From Pogonophryne albipinna (taxonomy: Eukaryota > Chordata > Actinopteri > Perciformes > Artedidraconidae), in contig CM053246.1 in the NCBI GenBank assembly GCA_028583405.1, positions 4,150,570-4,214,569 on the forward strand: 64,000 bases of DNA, read 5' to 3'. Positions within the stretch are counted from its first letter, which is position 1, and the number at the start of each line of letters is the position of its first letter. The notes under the pieces are model-generated. The model saw nothing but the letters and a program-made list of their open reading frames with translations, had not been told where the DNA came from and made no database searches. Positions 1-11,245 of this stretch are shown here, in pieces. The position numbers and the translations under genes are program-made.

Positions 1-1454
1 AAATACCTGTTTAGAACACATCTAGGTAAAAGGGTTTTACTTTGCAAATTAAAGAAAGGTTAGTGAAATGGAAACATGAAGGAATACATTTTTAAAAGTT
101 TTAATTTCATTAATTTATTAACTTTAATTATAAGAAATATATATTATATTTGTTTTTCCATCAAATTTTTGTTTAAATCACTGTTGTCTCCAACATGCAG
201 TTGTATTATATTTATTTATATGCATATGTGAGACAGTATCATTCTTAATCCTCATCATGTGGAAGTAATGATGTTTACACTGGGAGAAATATTCAAACCC
301 ATTGACTTTTTATGGCTCCATCAGTCCATCAAATATAAATGGATTCTCAGCTTGTCATATTTGGTCTGTTTGGAATCTGTTGGAACCCCCACAATTTATG
401 TGGGTTGAAAAAATGTTTGGCTTCACAGCAAAAGTTTGAAAAGCCACAGCGGATCAGTGAAGTTTAAAACAGAATTTAGCAACTTTTCATTGTTTGCCCT
501 TCGACTATTTGGCAAATAATTAATCCTAACATTTCAGGTATACTCTTGTAAAGTGTGTCTTTGAGGGTGTAGTTTGCAATATTCTATATCATAGTATGAA
601 GAGTTAGTGATGCCTGTGTGGAAGAGCGGTTCCTCTTACAGCTAATACCGCCCAGTTGTGTTGACACATGATGAAGTTGTTGTTGTGTGACAGGCAGAGC
701 GTGGTGATGCAGACTCTACACACTGCCCGGTGTTGTTGTGTCCGGTGCATGTACTGTAAGTTCCAGAGCAGTGGGCCTGCTTGTGTTACTTCTGTGGGCC
801 GCCTCCCTGACAACTGGCAACAAAGGCTCCATTGAGCAGAGGCAGCAGAGGGCTTTGATGGGTAATCTGCATGCGTTTGTAGAGGGAAACTGGAGCCGGG
901 TTAAAGGAAACAGGTGCAACTAATTACAATATCCCCAGTCCCCTCTTCTCTGGATTTCCTCCTGCTCCCTCCGTCTTTCATTTTCTTTATCATCCCTGTT
1001 TTCCGTACTGCGAAATCTATCGCATTAAATTCCCTAATGAGACTCTACTCTACACACACACACACACACACGCTGCAATAAGAGCGAGCGTGCAGCTTCA
1101 TTCCCTCCTTCCTCAGGTCCGATATCAAAGCAGCGAGGTGAAATCTACGAGGGAGGGAGCAGGAAGACTTTTTAATTTAATACTTCTCGCCACACGTGTT
1201 GTGGCTTTGTTCTTTGCACGTCATCAACAAGCTTTTAACTGAAAGCAGGATGACACACTCCTCGGGACATTATGGTCTCCCTTCCGCAGAGTGCACTTAT
1301 TCTGTGTGAACAACGCTGGGCTTGTAGGCTCAGTGTACACTGCGGAATAATGGAAATCTGAGAGGTTTCTATAGCACCTGGCTCTAAGTGATACCTACAG
1401 GAGAAGTGATTTCCAATATTTCACTATTCCTGAGTCGAGCACTGCTCTCCAACA
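1..1454. other. AT-rich intergenic DNA, no gene seen
   Basis: No open frame here has recognisable protein motifs, and no splice-bounded exon is convincing. A short CA microsatellite lies at 1052-1071. The short open frames near 604-923 lack any family signature. Confidence 0.6.
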
Positions 1455-2344
1455 CATGAGAGGATGGGTATCGTTAGGATTTTATCAATACCGATACCGG
1501 TGCTGCTTATCGGTATCGGTATTTTTCTATACTCTTATCGATACTTTTCAATAATTTGGTGGTCAAAATGATAGACATGAATACAAGATGTGAAGATTAA
1601 ACAGTCATTTTATTGTAATTTTCTTGCAGAAATAACTGTATAACTTATACATTAGCTTCTCAGAAGCAGACACAAATAAATAAAATAACTTAAAGGGGCC
1701 TGGCTCGCCCTATCATGCTTTTTGGGCTTTTCCCTCAGACAGAGGATGAAAAGAGACATTTTTTAAAACATTTTTTTACATTTGTAAATCAGTTACATCT
1801 TCATTCAGACATTTCAAACTGACAACCTAGCTCGACAAGAGATCCTTAAAGCATTGTCCTACAGTGACATCATGCAAAACTGTGATATGAAGACATTGGT
1901 AAAAAGGCTAAGATGACAACAAGATAAAGGCGAGTACATATATTATTGTGGATTGTACTTTTAAATCATCACAAAATAAATGATGTGCTGAACTAAAACG
2001 TGTCTGAAGGTTTAAACATAGAACATAAGTATTTGAGCTTAAAATATGTCAATTCCTAGTAAACGACCAACAATTGCTGAACCATACATTGAAACGTTGA
2101 CCTTTAACAACATTTACATGCAGTTTTCCAATTCACAATGACATCTGTATGTTTAACTGGTTTATAAAGCATTCAATGAAAGGCCAAATTATTATAGGTG
2201 TAGGAGCTCACATTAATACACTGTCAGTGTTAATAAACTAAAAAAAGACAAGGCGATGTGCCTGCAAGACTCCACTCAGGTAATAAAAACATATTACCCG
2301 TGCGCAGCAGCTAACCTGCCTGCGAGCCTTCGCTCAGATCTCAT

Positions 2345-2602
2345 TTACACACGGCGCGGCTGAAGCCCGCTAGCACTATTAGCACTAGCAGTATCGCTAG
2401 CAGCCACATTGTTTAGGCTGTCAAATACCCTGCACCGTTTTAGATTCAATGAGTGTCTCGTTTGCAAATGCTTCATTAAGTTGCTTGTGTTACCCCCTTT
2501 ACAAGCAACTAATTCAGTACATAGATTGCACCTTGCTCTATCGCCACTACATTTTTTATAGTGCACCCAGACCTTCGATTCTTTCACACACAGTGACGTC
2601 AC
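2345..2602 (-). pseudogene. BED-type zinc finger remnant of a hAT transposase
   Basis: The 85-codon frame contains a BED-finger pattern: Cys25-x2-Cys28, then the NTSNLMKHL stretch, then His45-x4-His50. BED fingers form the N-terminal DNA-binding part of many hAT transposases and of domesticated ZBED proteins. No RNase H-like catalytic domain follows, so this is a leftover N-terminus within the 1463-3475 element. A domesticated gene is unlikely because the frame ends soon after the finger and lies within the transposon boundaries. Confidence 0.6.
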
Positions 2603-2767
2603 GAGCTACCCACAATGCAACACGCGCCATATATATATATATATATATATAAATACGCCATTTTCCTGGAGGTGCAAATATCCTGGAAGTGCAAATATAA
2701 ACAGCTAGCTAGCCAGGCAGAGCGCACTAGTTTTTTTTTCTGAATTAACGACCGAAGAAATCGCTGC

Positions 2768-2950
2768 ATGTCTTCGGATTACATCTCTGGACTTGAGGGG
2801 TGTGCTCTAGGTCGTTACCAGCGTAAACTAGAGCTGTGTGGGTTGTCGGATTGCCCTTACAGACTGCCTGCAGATGTATGGAAAAACGACCCTCGAAAGT
2901 GGCCTTCGTCGATTTTGGCTGCATCTACGTCTAATTTCTGGAAACACCAG
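2768..2950 (+). pseudogene. Exon-like segment inside hAT element
   Basis: An ATG at 2768 opens a 61-codon segment that ends exactly at a consensus-like donor (CACCAG followed by GTGAAT at 2951). The protein has several spaced Cys residues and a CPYRLPADVW stretch followed by NDPRKWP. My recollection is that similar N-termini occur in multi-copy, transposon-associated uncharacterised fish proteins, but I cannot verify this. Without splicing the frame would run on to a stop at 3010. No second exon was found in the element. It could be a captured first exon or a piece of a nested transposon gene. Confidence 0.35.
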
Positions 2951-3567
2951 GTGAATACCCCACTTGTCACAATAATATTATCATGCCATTGCATATATGT
3001 GGTATTTTAGAGTTGACTAGATATTGATTAAGGCAATAGACTATGATATTCAGTACAGGAAGCTTAGCAACACCTAGACGGTGTACGGCTAAACCCTCGG
3101 CCTGCTTGCACCTCGCGTAAAACGGCGGATACCGGAAGTACAGTGTCGCCCTCGGCCCAATACCCGTATGTGTGTGTGAAAGAATCGCTTTGCTCTGTCC
3201 GCCATGCCTGCGGGAGTCTCACAACAATAATAAGAGCGCTGTTGAGAGAGATGACGAGTGGCATTTACAGTGGCCAATCAGAGGGGTCTCAAACCGGATA
3301 CATCACACGGGGTGAGGGTTCCCAACCAACCAGAATGGTTTAAAGTTAAACTAGGAAGTAGACGTAACACATATACCGATAGCAGCACCGTTTGTCGAGC
3401 GGCTTAACGGTATACCGACACCGTCCAATCAGGTACCGGTATTGACTTAGTACCGGTTCTCGATACCCATCCCTACATGAGAGTGTTCTGTGTTGAAACA
3501 CTATATATCAAAACATGATCCATGACCTTTTGCTTCCTAACGTCTTCTTTCAGAGCTAGATTTGACC

Positions 3568-4250
3568 AGAAAAAAAGTCGGGTTAACGGGTTAGTATCTC
3601 GTCCGCACAAATTGTTTAGAAAGTTACAGAGGGGGAAGTGGAGCGCACAGGAGACAACCGTTTCATTGCAGAGTGACTGTTATGTTTACGTGGGGAAATG
3701 ACAGTGCATACATTATTTTGAGATCACACACGCACGCAAACACACACACACACACACACACACCGAACTGCCCGATTACTCCCCCTTGTATTAGTTTTAT
3801 GATGGAGATGTCCGGTCAAAACAGTGGACCTAGTGGCCCGATCGGAGTGGGCCGAGTGGCCCGACCGGCCCACTTCGGTACCGGTCCATCGGGATTCGTC
3901 CCGAACGCCCTGATGGCCAGTCCGCCACTGGCTCTGTGGGTGTTCTGAGTGTTTGTTTCCCTTTAAAACAGCTGCGGGCAGCAGGTAGCCTACTCGGAGA
4001 GTCACAGACTCTCAAAGCAGACCTGGTTGCAGACTCTCCTGTTTTGCCAATCCGGTGCTTAAACAAATAGCTCTACACCCCTGGACGAAATGTCCTTAAA
4101 ATTAAGTCTGAGTTCGAAATATATCTCAAATAATGTATGCACTGTCATTTCCCCACATAAACATAACAGTCTGCAATGAAATGGTTATCTCCTGTGTGCT
4201 CGAGAAACGTTCTCATGCGCACAAGATACTAACCCGTTCCTTTTTTTCCA
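3568..4250. repeat. Foldback (long inverted repeat) element
   Basis: The arms at about 3568-3725 and 4117-4250 are imperfect inverted copies. For example, the left arm holds AACGGGTTAGTATCT, GTTTCATTGCAG and GGGGAAATGACAGTGCATAC, and the right arm holds all three in reverse complement. The loop of about 390 bp contains a CA microsatellite (3727-3762) and a GC-rich segment with GGCC-type palindromes (3830-3940) that looks like an end of another element. No transposase is present, so it is best described as a foldback or MITE-type element. Confidence 0.7.
3727..3762. repeat. CA microsatellite
   Basis: A run of CA dinucleotides with a few interruptions lies in the loop of the foldback element. 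Confidence 0.85.
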
Positions 4251-6118
4251 TGTCCCTTTAGATTCGAAGAATCCAATCCATGCAGATAAATCATAATAAT
4301 AAGCTGCTCAATATGGCACCGTCTGTGGTGTTTTAAAATCATAAGCAGATTTTTTAAGAAGTTATAGGCTGATCTTAAATTTGGCAACATGTACAGTAGG
4401 AGGATTTACATGTTGAAGGTATGTCATGGCATGAAATAGACGTGAGTTGATGATTTGTTTGATGGTTTACCAACTGAATCTGTGCAAGGCAGGCCAGTCA
4501 AGCTGAGGCGGTTATTATGAAGTCTGGTGGCGTAGTATAAAAAAAGACAAAGTCAGCAGAAGCTAGCCAGCTAGCCAAAATAAATATAAAGTTACAATTT
4601 TCCCTTCAGCTTCCCTTCAGCTTGCAATAACTCAGAAGCCTGTGTTTGAGTGAAACTACGACTCACTGTTTCAAAAACCCACACCAATGTTGAGTTGTAA
4701 ATGTTTTGCATAATTTAACCACATTTCGAGAGAGTTTGCGAAATAAAAGCAAAAGCCTTTTTCCATTTACTACCACTGGTGGTAGGAGGTGCAAACATCC
4801 AGATGTGAAACCCTTACTGTACTGACAGGAGGAGAGAATGAGGAGAGGGCCTCAGAAGAGCCAGTTGGACCTCAAAAGCTGAAGCAGTTTCTTTTGCACT
4901 TTTTGCTGGCTTTGACTCTTTTCTCCTCCTTAGTCCAGCATATAAACTCTTTTGCGATACTTCAAGATTTTATTTTTATTTTGAACATGCACATAAAAAC
5001 TAGGGGATTGTAAGAATGTAGTTTTACAAATATAGCAGCAGAATCTCCCTCTGGAGGGAACAGAGGGATTTAAACTTTGCAGACCATTTACACGCACAGA
5101 AACCCATAGAACACACTACAGGAGAGGGAAAAACATAAAAAGCATAACGTCTTTAAGATAAAATGACGTATGCTGACCTGAATTTAACATTAAAGTGAGA
5201 CTTATTTGCAATCATTCAATTTAGTCAATATGACTTTAATTAAAGGCAGCTATGACTCAGGGATGTGTTACGCTGCAGTCTGTCTGACATTAAAGCTAGC
5301 TCAGGCTGTTAATTATCTGATGTGAGGTTAGTCACCCTCACATTTCCGTCTTTTGTTCTCCTGTATGTCTAGTCCTTGAGCTCTCCTCCATATCAGTGCA
5401 CCATCAAACCATGGAGACATTCATTTGCCGGTCTGTGTCATGTGGTTTCATTTGCCGCAAATAGACATTCAATTAGACAAGGTGCTGAACTTCTGCGGTT
5501 TCTCCTCTGCATGTTGGAGAGCGCACATGTGGATCTTTTCCCCCATTTAACAATAAGTCATTATATTCTTTCTCCCCAAAGAAAAAAGCTGTTATTTAAT
5601 GATACAGATCCATTCAATGCTCCATGAGTGAGTCACATTAGGAGAATTCAAAGTCTGCTATCTTGCAAAAGCACATTTCTGAGTCTGTGGTTCATGCAGG
5701 GTGCAATACTGTCTCCTGCACCGCCTCACCTCCAGAACAGATTATCTCCCATCTACGTGTGTGCGAGGGGGGAAAGGAAAACAATCTTGCACTAACAAAA
5801 CCATTATTAGTTCATTATGAATTAGAGAACCACATCTGCAACTAATACATGGCCAGGTGGGATTTGTAAAGAGAGTACAGTGTGGAGTTTGTTCCACTAA
5901 TACATTATTAACACTGCGAGAACATGTGGCCTTTGAGGTTATAGTTTCACTGATGTTGCTGGGATATAATGTTTCTCACATGGGTCAACATTTTTCAATT
6001 AAACAATCTGGGATGAAACGAAGCCGTGCCCCTTGTTATTGCACACAGCCAGCTTTCATTTCACTGCTTTCTGTCCCCTCTTTTATGGAATTTCTTGACC
6101 TGAAATTTCCCGCGCTGC
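4251..6118. other. Intergenic DNA, no gene seen
   Basis: AT-rich sequence. Short open frames such as those near 4789, 5376 and 5857 show no domain motif and no plausible splice partners. Confidence 0.5.
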
Positions 6119-6532
6119 ATGGAAGAATGTTTGGTAGGGCTGAGAGATGAAATATGTATCCCGTATCTGGATGACACCCTAGTCTTTAGCAGATCATTCG
6201 ACGACCATGTAGAACATGTGAGGACAGTGCTACAACGACTACGGCAGCATGGGATAAAACTGAAGCCCAGCAAGTGCGAAGTGTTCAAGAATGAGGTTCG
6301 CTACCTTGGGCGAATTGTGTCTGCTGAGGGAAGTAAAATGGACCCTGCTGATACGCTTGCTGTGAGAGTTTTAAAGGAGAAGAGACCAAAGACTGTGGGA
6401 GAGCTGAGGGCAGTCATGGGACTACTGAGTTACTATCGACAGTATATTTGGAACTTCTCTCAAACAGCTGGACCCCTCTATGCCCTACTTGAAGCAGGCC
6501 CTGGAACGGCTAAAAAAAACAACAACACGTGA
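6119..6532 (+). pseudogene. Gypsy reverse transcriptase, C-terminal part
   Basis: The frame starts just before the RT active site YLDD (residues 16-19). It continues through the region after the palm, with the SKCEVF and YLGRIVS motifs, and through the thumb and connection with [10 protein letters not shown]. The N-terminal RT motifs are absent, so it could not act as a polymerase. It ends at a TGA in an A-rich stretch. The following RNase H frame is in the same phase, so a single stop separates the two. Confidence 0.85.
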
Positions 6533-6547
6533 ACAAAGACAGGAAAA

Positions 6548-7690
6548 ATGAAGAACGGAGGAGCCAGCTCACATCAGCTGATAACGTGGACTGACAAACA
6601 TCAGCAGATACTGGAACAATTGATTGACTCTCTGATTGAGCCACCAATACTTGGATTCCCGGACTTCAACAAACCTTTTATCTTGCACACGGATGCGTCA
6701 AACCAAGGGTTAGGTGCAGTGTTGTATCAAGAACAGGGGGGGAAGCTATGTGTAATAGCTTATGCATCTCGCACACTGACCAGAGCTGAGAAAAACTACC
6801 ATCTTCATTCAGGGAAATTAGAATTCCTCGCTTTAAAGTGGGTGGTCACTGAGAGATTTCGAGACTACCTGATCAGCTCACCTTGCACTGTGTTCACGGA
6901 TAACAATCCCCTTATCTATGTGTTGTCAACAGCCAAACTCAACGCCACAGGATATAGGTGGGTCGCTGAGCTAGCAGATTTCCATCTTACCCTCAGATAT
7001 TGTCCGGGCAGAGAAAATTGTGATGCTGATGGCCTTTCAAGAATGCCTTGTGACATTGAAACGATGATGCAAGAATGTACAGAGGAAATGTTGTCTCCTT
7101 CAATCGGAGCTACAGTGCAAGGAGTGGAAGCAAGAGATACGAACACAGTGTGGTCCGTGATGGCTATTGAGTGTGAGACAGATGAGAGGACACTGACACC
7201 TCTTTCAAAGTCAACCATATCTCAAGCTCAACAGGATGATCAAAACATTGGCCCTGTGATACAGTCCAAACAGCTAGGTAAGAGGCCTGCAGGACAAGAG
7301 CTGAAATCATTCAATGCTCAGACTAAATGCTTACTCCGCGACTGGGAAAAACTCAGCCTTGATGAAGATGGCATACTTCACAGAAAGACTGCTTTCAGGA
7401 CACAACTGGTCCTACCAGAAAAGTACAAAAAAACTGTTCTGAGACAACTCCACGATGAAATGGGGCATCAAGGTGGGGAACGCACAACATCACTTGTTCG
7501 AGACCGTTTCTTCTGGCCACATATGCAGCAGGAAATAGAGCACTACGTGTCTCAGAGCTGTGCTTGCCTCAAACAGAAGAAGCCCTACAGAGAGACAAGA
7601 GCTCCTCTCACCTCCATTGTCACCACACAGCCATTCGAATTGGTATCAATTGACTTTCTGCATTTAGGTAAATGTAAGGGTGGATATTAG
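6548..7690 (+). pseudogene. Gypsy RNase H, zinc-binding domain and first part of integrase
   Basis: The RNase H domain shows LHTDAS, KLEFLALKW and FTDNNPL, so its Asp-Glu-Asp catalytic residues are still present. Downstream, HDEMGH and SCACLKQKK mark the integrase zinc-binding domain. The usual first Cys of the C-x2-C pair seems to be Ser here. The integrase core begins with SIDFLHL, which carries the first catalytic Asp. The frame then runs into the inserted hAT element and stops at its third base triplet (TAG at 7688-7690). This is a dead copy cut by insertion. Confidence 0.9.
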
Positions 7691-8498
7691 GGATGCACGA
7701 TATTGGTTTTTTGAAACCGATACCGATAACTTCCTGCTTCTCAAGACCGATACCGATAACCGATAATAATATAATATATATATTAAATGTACCTGTAGTT
7801 TTTGCACACCTGGTGGTAAAAAAAAGACTAGTAGTGAGCAAATGACATCAGCATTACTACTATGAACAAAACAAAGCCAAGAACAGTTTTGACTCTTCAA
7901 AGTGACCATATTTATTTTCCCAAATAAAGTTCTTGCCTTTTTCAAAAGCCTCGTCGATAGGTAAAAGCCCCGGTGCCTTTGCAGCTGGCTTTGGATTCGC
8001 CGCTAGTTTAGCAGCGCAGGCGTCTTCGTACGCTTTTAACACACCATCGTAGCGATGGCGATGTTTCAGGTGACTAATCAGGTTGGAAGTATTATAGCTC
8101 GTTGCCTTTTTCCCTCCTCGTGGAACTTCTGCATTGCATTTGTTAATACAAATAGCAAGCTTGAAATAGTCCCATACTACCGACGACATGTTTGTTTACT
8201 GTCCTGGCTTCACGGCCGCACACCATTTACGTCACAGCCAGGCATGAGTTAGGGAGCACTGGATTTGTGAAAAACTCCCCTCTTCCTAAACCACTAATAC
8301 CACAGTACTGGCAAAACGGGAGGAGCCAAGTGAAAAACAAGCGCCCCTCATCCCAATCCACCCACAGCGCAGTATTTTTTCCTTTTTTTTACCCAAAAAA
8401 TATATTGTGTATTATCGGGGCTATTAATACTTTTATCGGGTTTATCGGGATGACGTCATAATTCCTAATATCGGATCGATAATTATCGTGCACCACTA
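7688..8498. mobile_element. hAT-like non-autonomous transposon nested in Gypsy integrase
   Basis: The left end begins TAGGGATGCACGATA and the right end is the near-perfect inverted form ending TATCGTGCACCACTA. The 8-bp sequence GTGGATAT is duplicated at 7680-7687 and 8499-8506. The host integrase frame would be continuous across the site if the element and one duplicate were absent, so boundaries and target duplication are secure. Both ends carry internal repeats of the ACCGATA / ATCGG type. A minus-strand BED finger remnant (7860-8189) confirms hAT origin. It cannot encode a transposase. Confidence 0.93.
7860..8189 (-). pseudogene. BED zinc finger remnant of hAT transposase
   Basis: The 109-codon frame holds a shortened BED finger: a WDYFKL aromatic start, a Cys pair in CINKC with an unusual three-residue spacing, GGKKATSYNTSNLISHL, then a His-x4-His in HLKHRH. 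A short linker with IDEAFEKGK follows, resembling sequence that usually leads into the transposase body. The rest of the transposase is missing. The finger differs from the one in the 1463-3475 element, so the two hAT insertions represent different families. Confidence 0.75.
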
Positions 8499-8515
8499 GT
8501 GGATATGAATACATC

Positions 8516-9730
8516 TTGGTAATAGTCGATCATTACACACGCTTTGCACAAGCCTACACCACAATGTCAAAATCCGCCAAGACAGTGGCAGATAAGGTGT
8601 TCAATGATTATGCACTGAAGTTCGGATTTCCTCGGAGAATCCACCACGATCAGGGAGGTGAATTTGAAAATCAATTATTTGCACAGCTGAAGAAAAACTG
8701 TGGAGTGATGGGCTCAAGAACCACGCCCTACCACCCGGAAGGAAATGGTCAAGTTGAAAGGTTCAACAGAACGCTGCTGCAAATGCTAGAGACGCTTCCT
8801 GAAAGGCAGAAGTCAAATTGGAAAGAGTCACTGCCTAAGCTCATTTATGCATACAACAGCACTCGCTGTGATGTTACAGGCTTCTCCCCATTCTATCTCC
8901 TGTTTGGGAGGTCACCAAGACTGCCTGTTGACTTATTGTTTGGCTTGACCCCTGAGACAGGAAATGCAGACCATCAAGAGTATATGAGGAAATGGAAACA
9001 ACAGATGAAAGAGGCATATGAGATCACAGCAGAAAATGCAAAAAAATGTGCTGAGAGGAGCAAGAGAAACTACGACAGCAAAGTAAGGAGTTCTGTACTA
9101 CACGAGGGTGATCGTGTCCTCGTCAGGAATCTGACACCCAGAGGGGGAACAGGTAAACTGCGGAGCCACTGGGAAGATTGTATCCACAAAGTCATCCGTC
9201 AGGTTGGGAAAGACATGCCCATCTATGAAGTTCTGCCGGAGCAAGGGAAGGGTAGAGGAAGCCGGATAATACACCGTAATCTCTTGTTGCCATGTGACCA
9301 TCTGCCCTTAGAGATACAGCTACAACCTGCAAAGTCAAAAAGAGAAATTACAACTAGAACATGTAGGGACAGAGAACAACCACATCAGGACGACGATGGA
9401 AGTGACAGCGATGATGACTGTGAATATTATCACATGCCCAGGGTCCAACCTCTGCCTGTAATGCAGCCTCAGGTAAATACCCACAGAGAGGATCCCGAAG
9501 TGGAAATTACAGAAACCTCCCAGGATGTAGAGCATCAGCAACAAGGCATACCCCAGCTACAAGAGGCTCAGGGCGGAGGTGATGTTCTGAATGAGGAGGA
9601 CATGTCAGGCCAAGGGGCTCAAGAGGAGATTGCGTTGGGAGAGAGAACACCTGCACCACTTTCACCTGTTCAAAATGAAGATAGCAATGACACGGACATT
9701 GGATTTCAGCGACCTGTGAGAGACAGATGA
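8516..9730 (+). pseudogene. Gypsy integrase core and C-terminal region
   Basis: It begins at VDHYTRF, just past the inserted hAT element, and includes HHDQGGEFE (second catalytic Asp). TTPYHPEGNGQVERFNRTL carries the catalytic Glu. A C-terminal region with DRVLVRNLTPRGGTGKLRSHW matches the DNA-binding tail common in fish Gypsy elements. An acidic, Gln-rich extension follows. The frame ends at TGA 9728-9730. The same frame then stays open for about 15 codons, after which a frame change and the junction with DIRS sequence follow. Catalytic Asp2 and Glu are intact, but the protein is separated from its N-terminal part. Confidence 0.9.
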
Positions 9731-10108
9731 CCTACGACATTCTTCACATACGATCAGCTAGGCAATCCAGTTTGTGGGCAGTGCTAGCATCGTATACTGG
9801 TACCCGCCACTGCCCTATGCTACAGTGCCAGCCATAAGTACATGGATGACTCCGGTACAGCAGCCGGCTGAGCTGCCACAGCGGCATCAACGCCCGCAGC
9901 AGCCGCGGCGTCGAGAGCGCCCTTCGGCGGCTGCAGGGGCTCCGTCCCACGTCTCCGCTCCCCCGCCACCCCAGAGACAGGGTCTCCCGGCGGCGAGTCA
10001 AAGGGGAGCGAGGCTCGCCCGCTGCTCCGCGAGAGCCTCCGAGGACGCAGAGCCGGTAATTAAGCCGGCTGCCACTAATCTGTTGATTAAGGGAGTGAGA
10101 CGCAGCGT

Positions 10109-10747
10109 GTGGAGGCCCCCGCGCAGCCCTTTCGGTCCAAGCTCACCTTGGGTTGCCTCACGGGCAGCGGCGGCAGGGGCTCTGGCGTGGCTCGTCACCA
10201 TGACGACCAAAAACACATCTCGAGCACGTGCGCCCGCGTGGGTCTGATGGACAGATGGATGAACAGGCTGATCAGCAGAGGATACGTCCTGCAGTTCGCC
10301 TCCCCCCCCCCCCACACAGTTCAATGGGATACAGGAAACACTCCTGTCCTCCCAGAAGCTATGTCTTGCGCTCCAATCCGAGCTGCTGGAACTCCTGTTG
10401 AAAGAGGATATTTCCAGGGTTCCTCAAAGGGAGGAAAATCAGGGGTTTTCACTCCCGTTATTTTTCTAATCCCGAAAAAGACTGGGGGAATGAGACATCC
10501 TCGATCTGTCAGTATTCCACATGCTGACGATCAAACAGGTGCTGGAATGTGTTCACCAGGACGACTGGTTCACTTCCACCTGAAGGATGCATACTTCCAC
10601 GTACCCATCATCCCGAAACACAGGAAATTCCTGCGTTTCTCATTTCAGGGAATATCAGACCAGACAATCGTCTGCCGTTCAGATATTTCCTGGCTCCTCC
10701 CATTTTTGTGTAGAGAAGGCTGGAGCCGCTACACAGAGGAGGGATGA
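10109..10747 (+). pseudogene. DIRS-type reverse transcriptase, N-terminal and palm part
   Basis: The start carries SRGYVLQFASPPPH, typical of the DIRS RT N-terminus. IFLIPKKTGGMR and LKDAYFHVP with HRKFLRF follow. In the motif usually written as Asp-Leu-x-Asp-Ala-Tyr, the first Asp, normally catalytic, is His here. The frame stops at 10745-10747 and the RT continues in another frame. The segment between the two RT blocks is only partly family-like. This copy is inactive. Confidence 0.75.
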
Positions 10748-10920
10748 GAGTGTGGTTTCCTCTGGACGACCTGCTATTTGCTGGCTCGCTCCAGGGAGGA
10801 AGTCGCTTTACAGACGGTACATCTCGTATCGCATCTGTCAAAGCCTGGGTTTCATAATAAATTGGAAGAAGAGCTGTCCTCTTCCCTCTCAGACAAATGT
10901 TTATCTGGAGTGGAATTAAA
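10744..10920 (+). pseudogene. DIRS reverse transcriptase, LDD motif region
   Basis: In the frame starting with ATG 10744, Leu-Asp-Asp is encoded at 10762-10770, followed by LLFAGSL. This is the position of the second pair of catalytic Asp residues in DIRS RT. Further on, in another frame, ICQSLGFIINWKKSC resembles the thumb segment. The region shows at least two frame changes within 180 bp. Confidence 0.6.
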
Positions 10921-11245
10921 CTCAGCCAGCAGAGCGCGGCTCTCGCGGACAGCTCTCTTCCGGCGTGTCACAACCCACACAGCCCTCTCCGTGACGCAGC
11001 TGCTCTGCGTTGGCGTCAGCTGGTCACGTGATGATCCCCTTGGGTCTCTTCCAACAGGGGGACACTCCAGAGGTGGTTAATTCGCTGCAGAAGCCGGCTG
11101 TTTTTAACCTATTGGTTTATAAACTGCAGAGCTCGCGGCATTCCTCTGTCCCAGATATGCCTCCTACACACGGTCATAAAAAATCCACGAGCACCGTTAT
11201 AACGCCTCGTGTGGACAGCATACACACACCTCTCATCCTCTGGGC

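Larger units (their letters stand above)
1463..3475. mobile_element. hAT-like non-autonomous DNA transposon, composite
   Basis: Both ends carry the same terminal sequence in opposite orientation. The left end starts GATGGGTATCG and the right end finishes CGATACCCATCCCTA. The 8-bp sequence CATGAGAG flanks the element at 1455-1462 and 3476-3483, which is the duplication length typical of hAT transposons. The left tip seems to lack about four terminal bases compared with the right tip. Inside, a minus-strand BED zinc-finger remnant (2345-2602) supports hAT ancestry, and a plus-strand exon-like segment (2768-2950) looks acquired. A second repeat-like sequence beginning TTAAAGGGGCC near 1691 suggests a further nested piece. 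No complete transposase remains. Confidence 0.8.
6119..9868 (+). mobile_element. 5'-truncated Ty3/Gypsy LTR retrotransposon (pol remnant)
   Basis: The order is the RT active site onward, RNase H, zinc-binding domain, integrase core, and a C-terminal DNA-binding region with a GGTGKLRSHWED-type motif. This is the Ty3/Gypsy order. Gag, protease and the N-terminal half of RT are missing, and no LTRs were recognised. Family-like sequence begins abruptly at about 6119. An 811-bp hAT derivative (7688-8498) splits the integrase. A TGA at 6530-6532, another at 9728-9730 and a frame change near 9774 also break it. The right boundary with DIRS-like sequence near 9868 is approximate. Confidence 0.9.
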
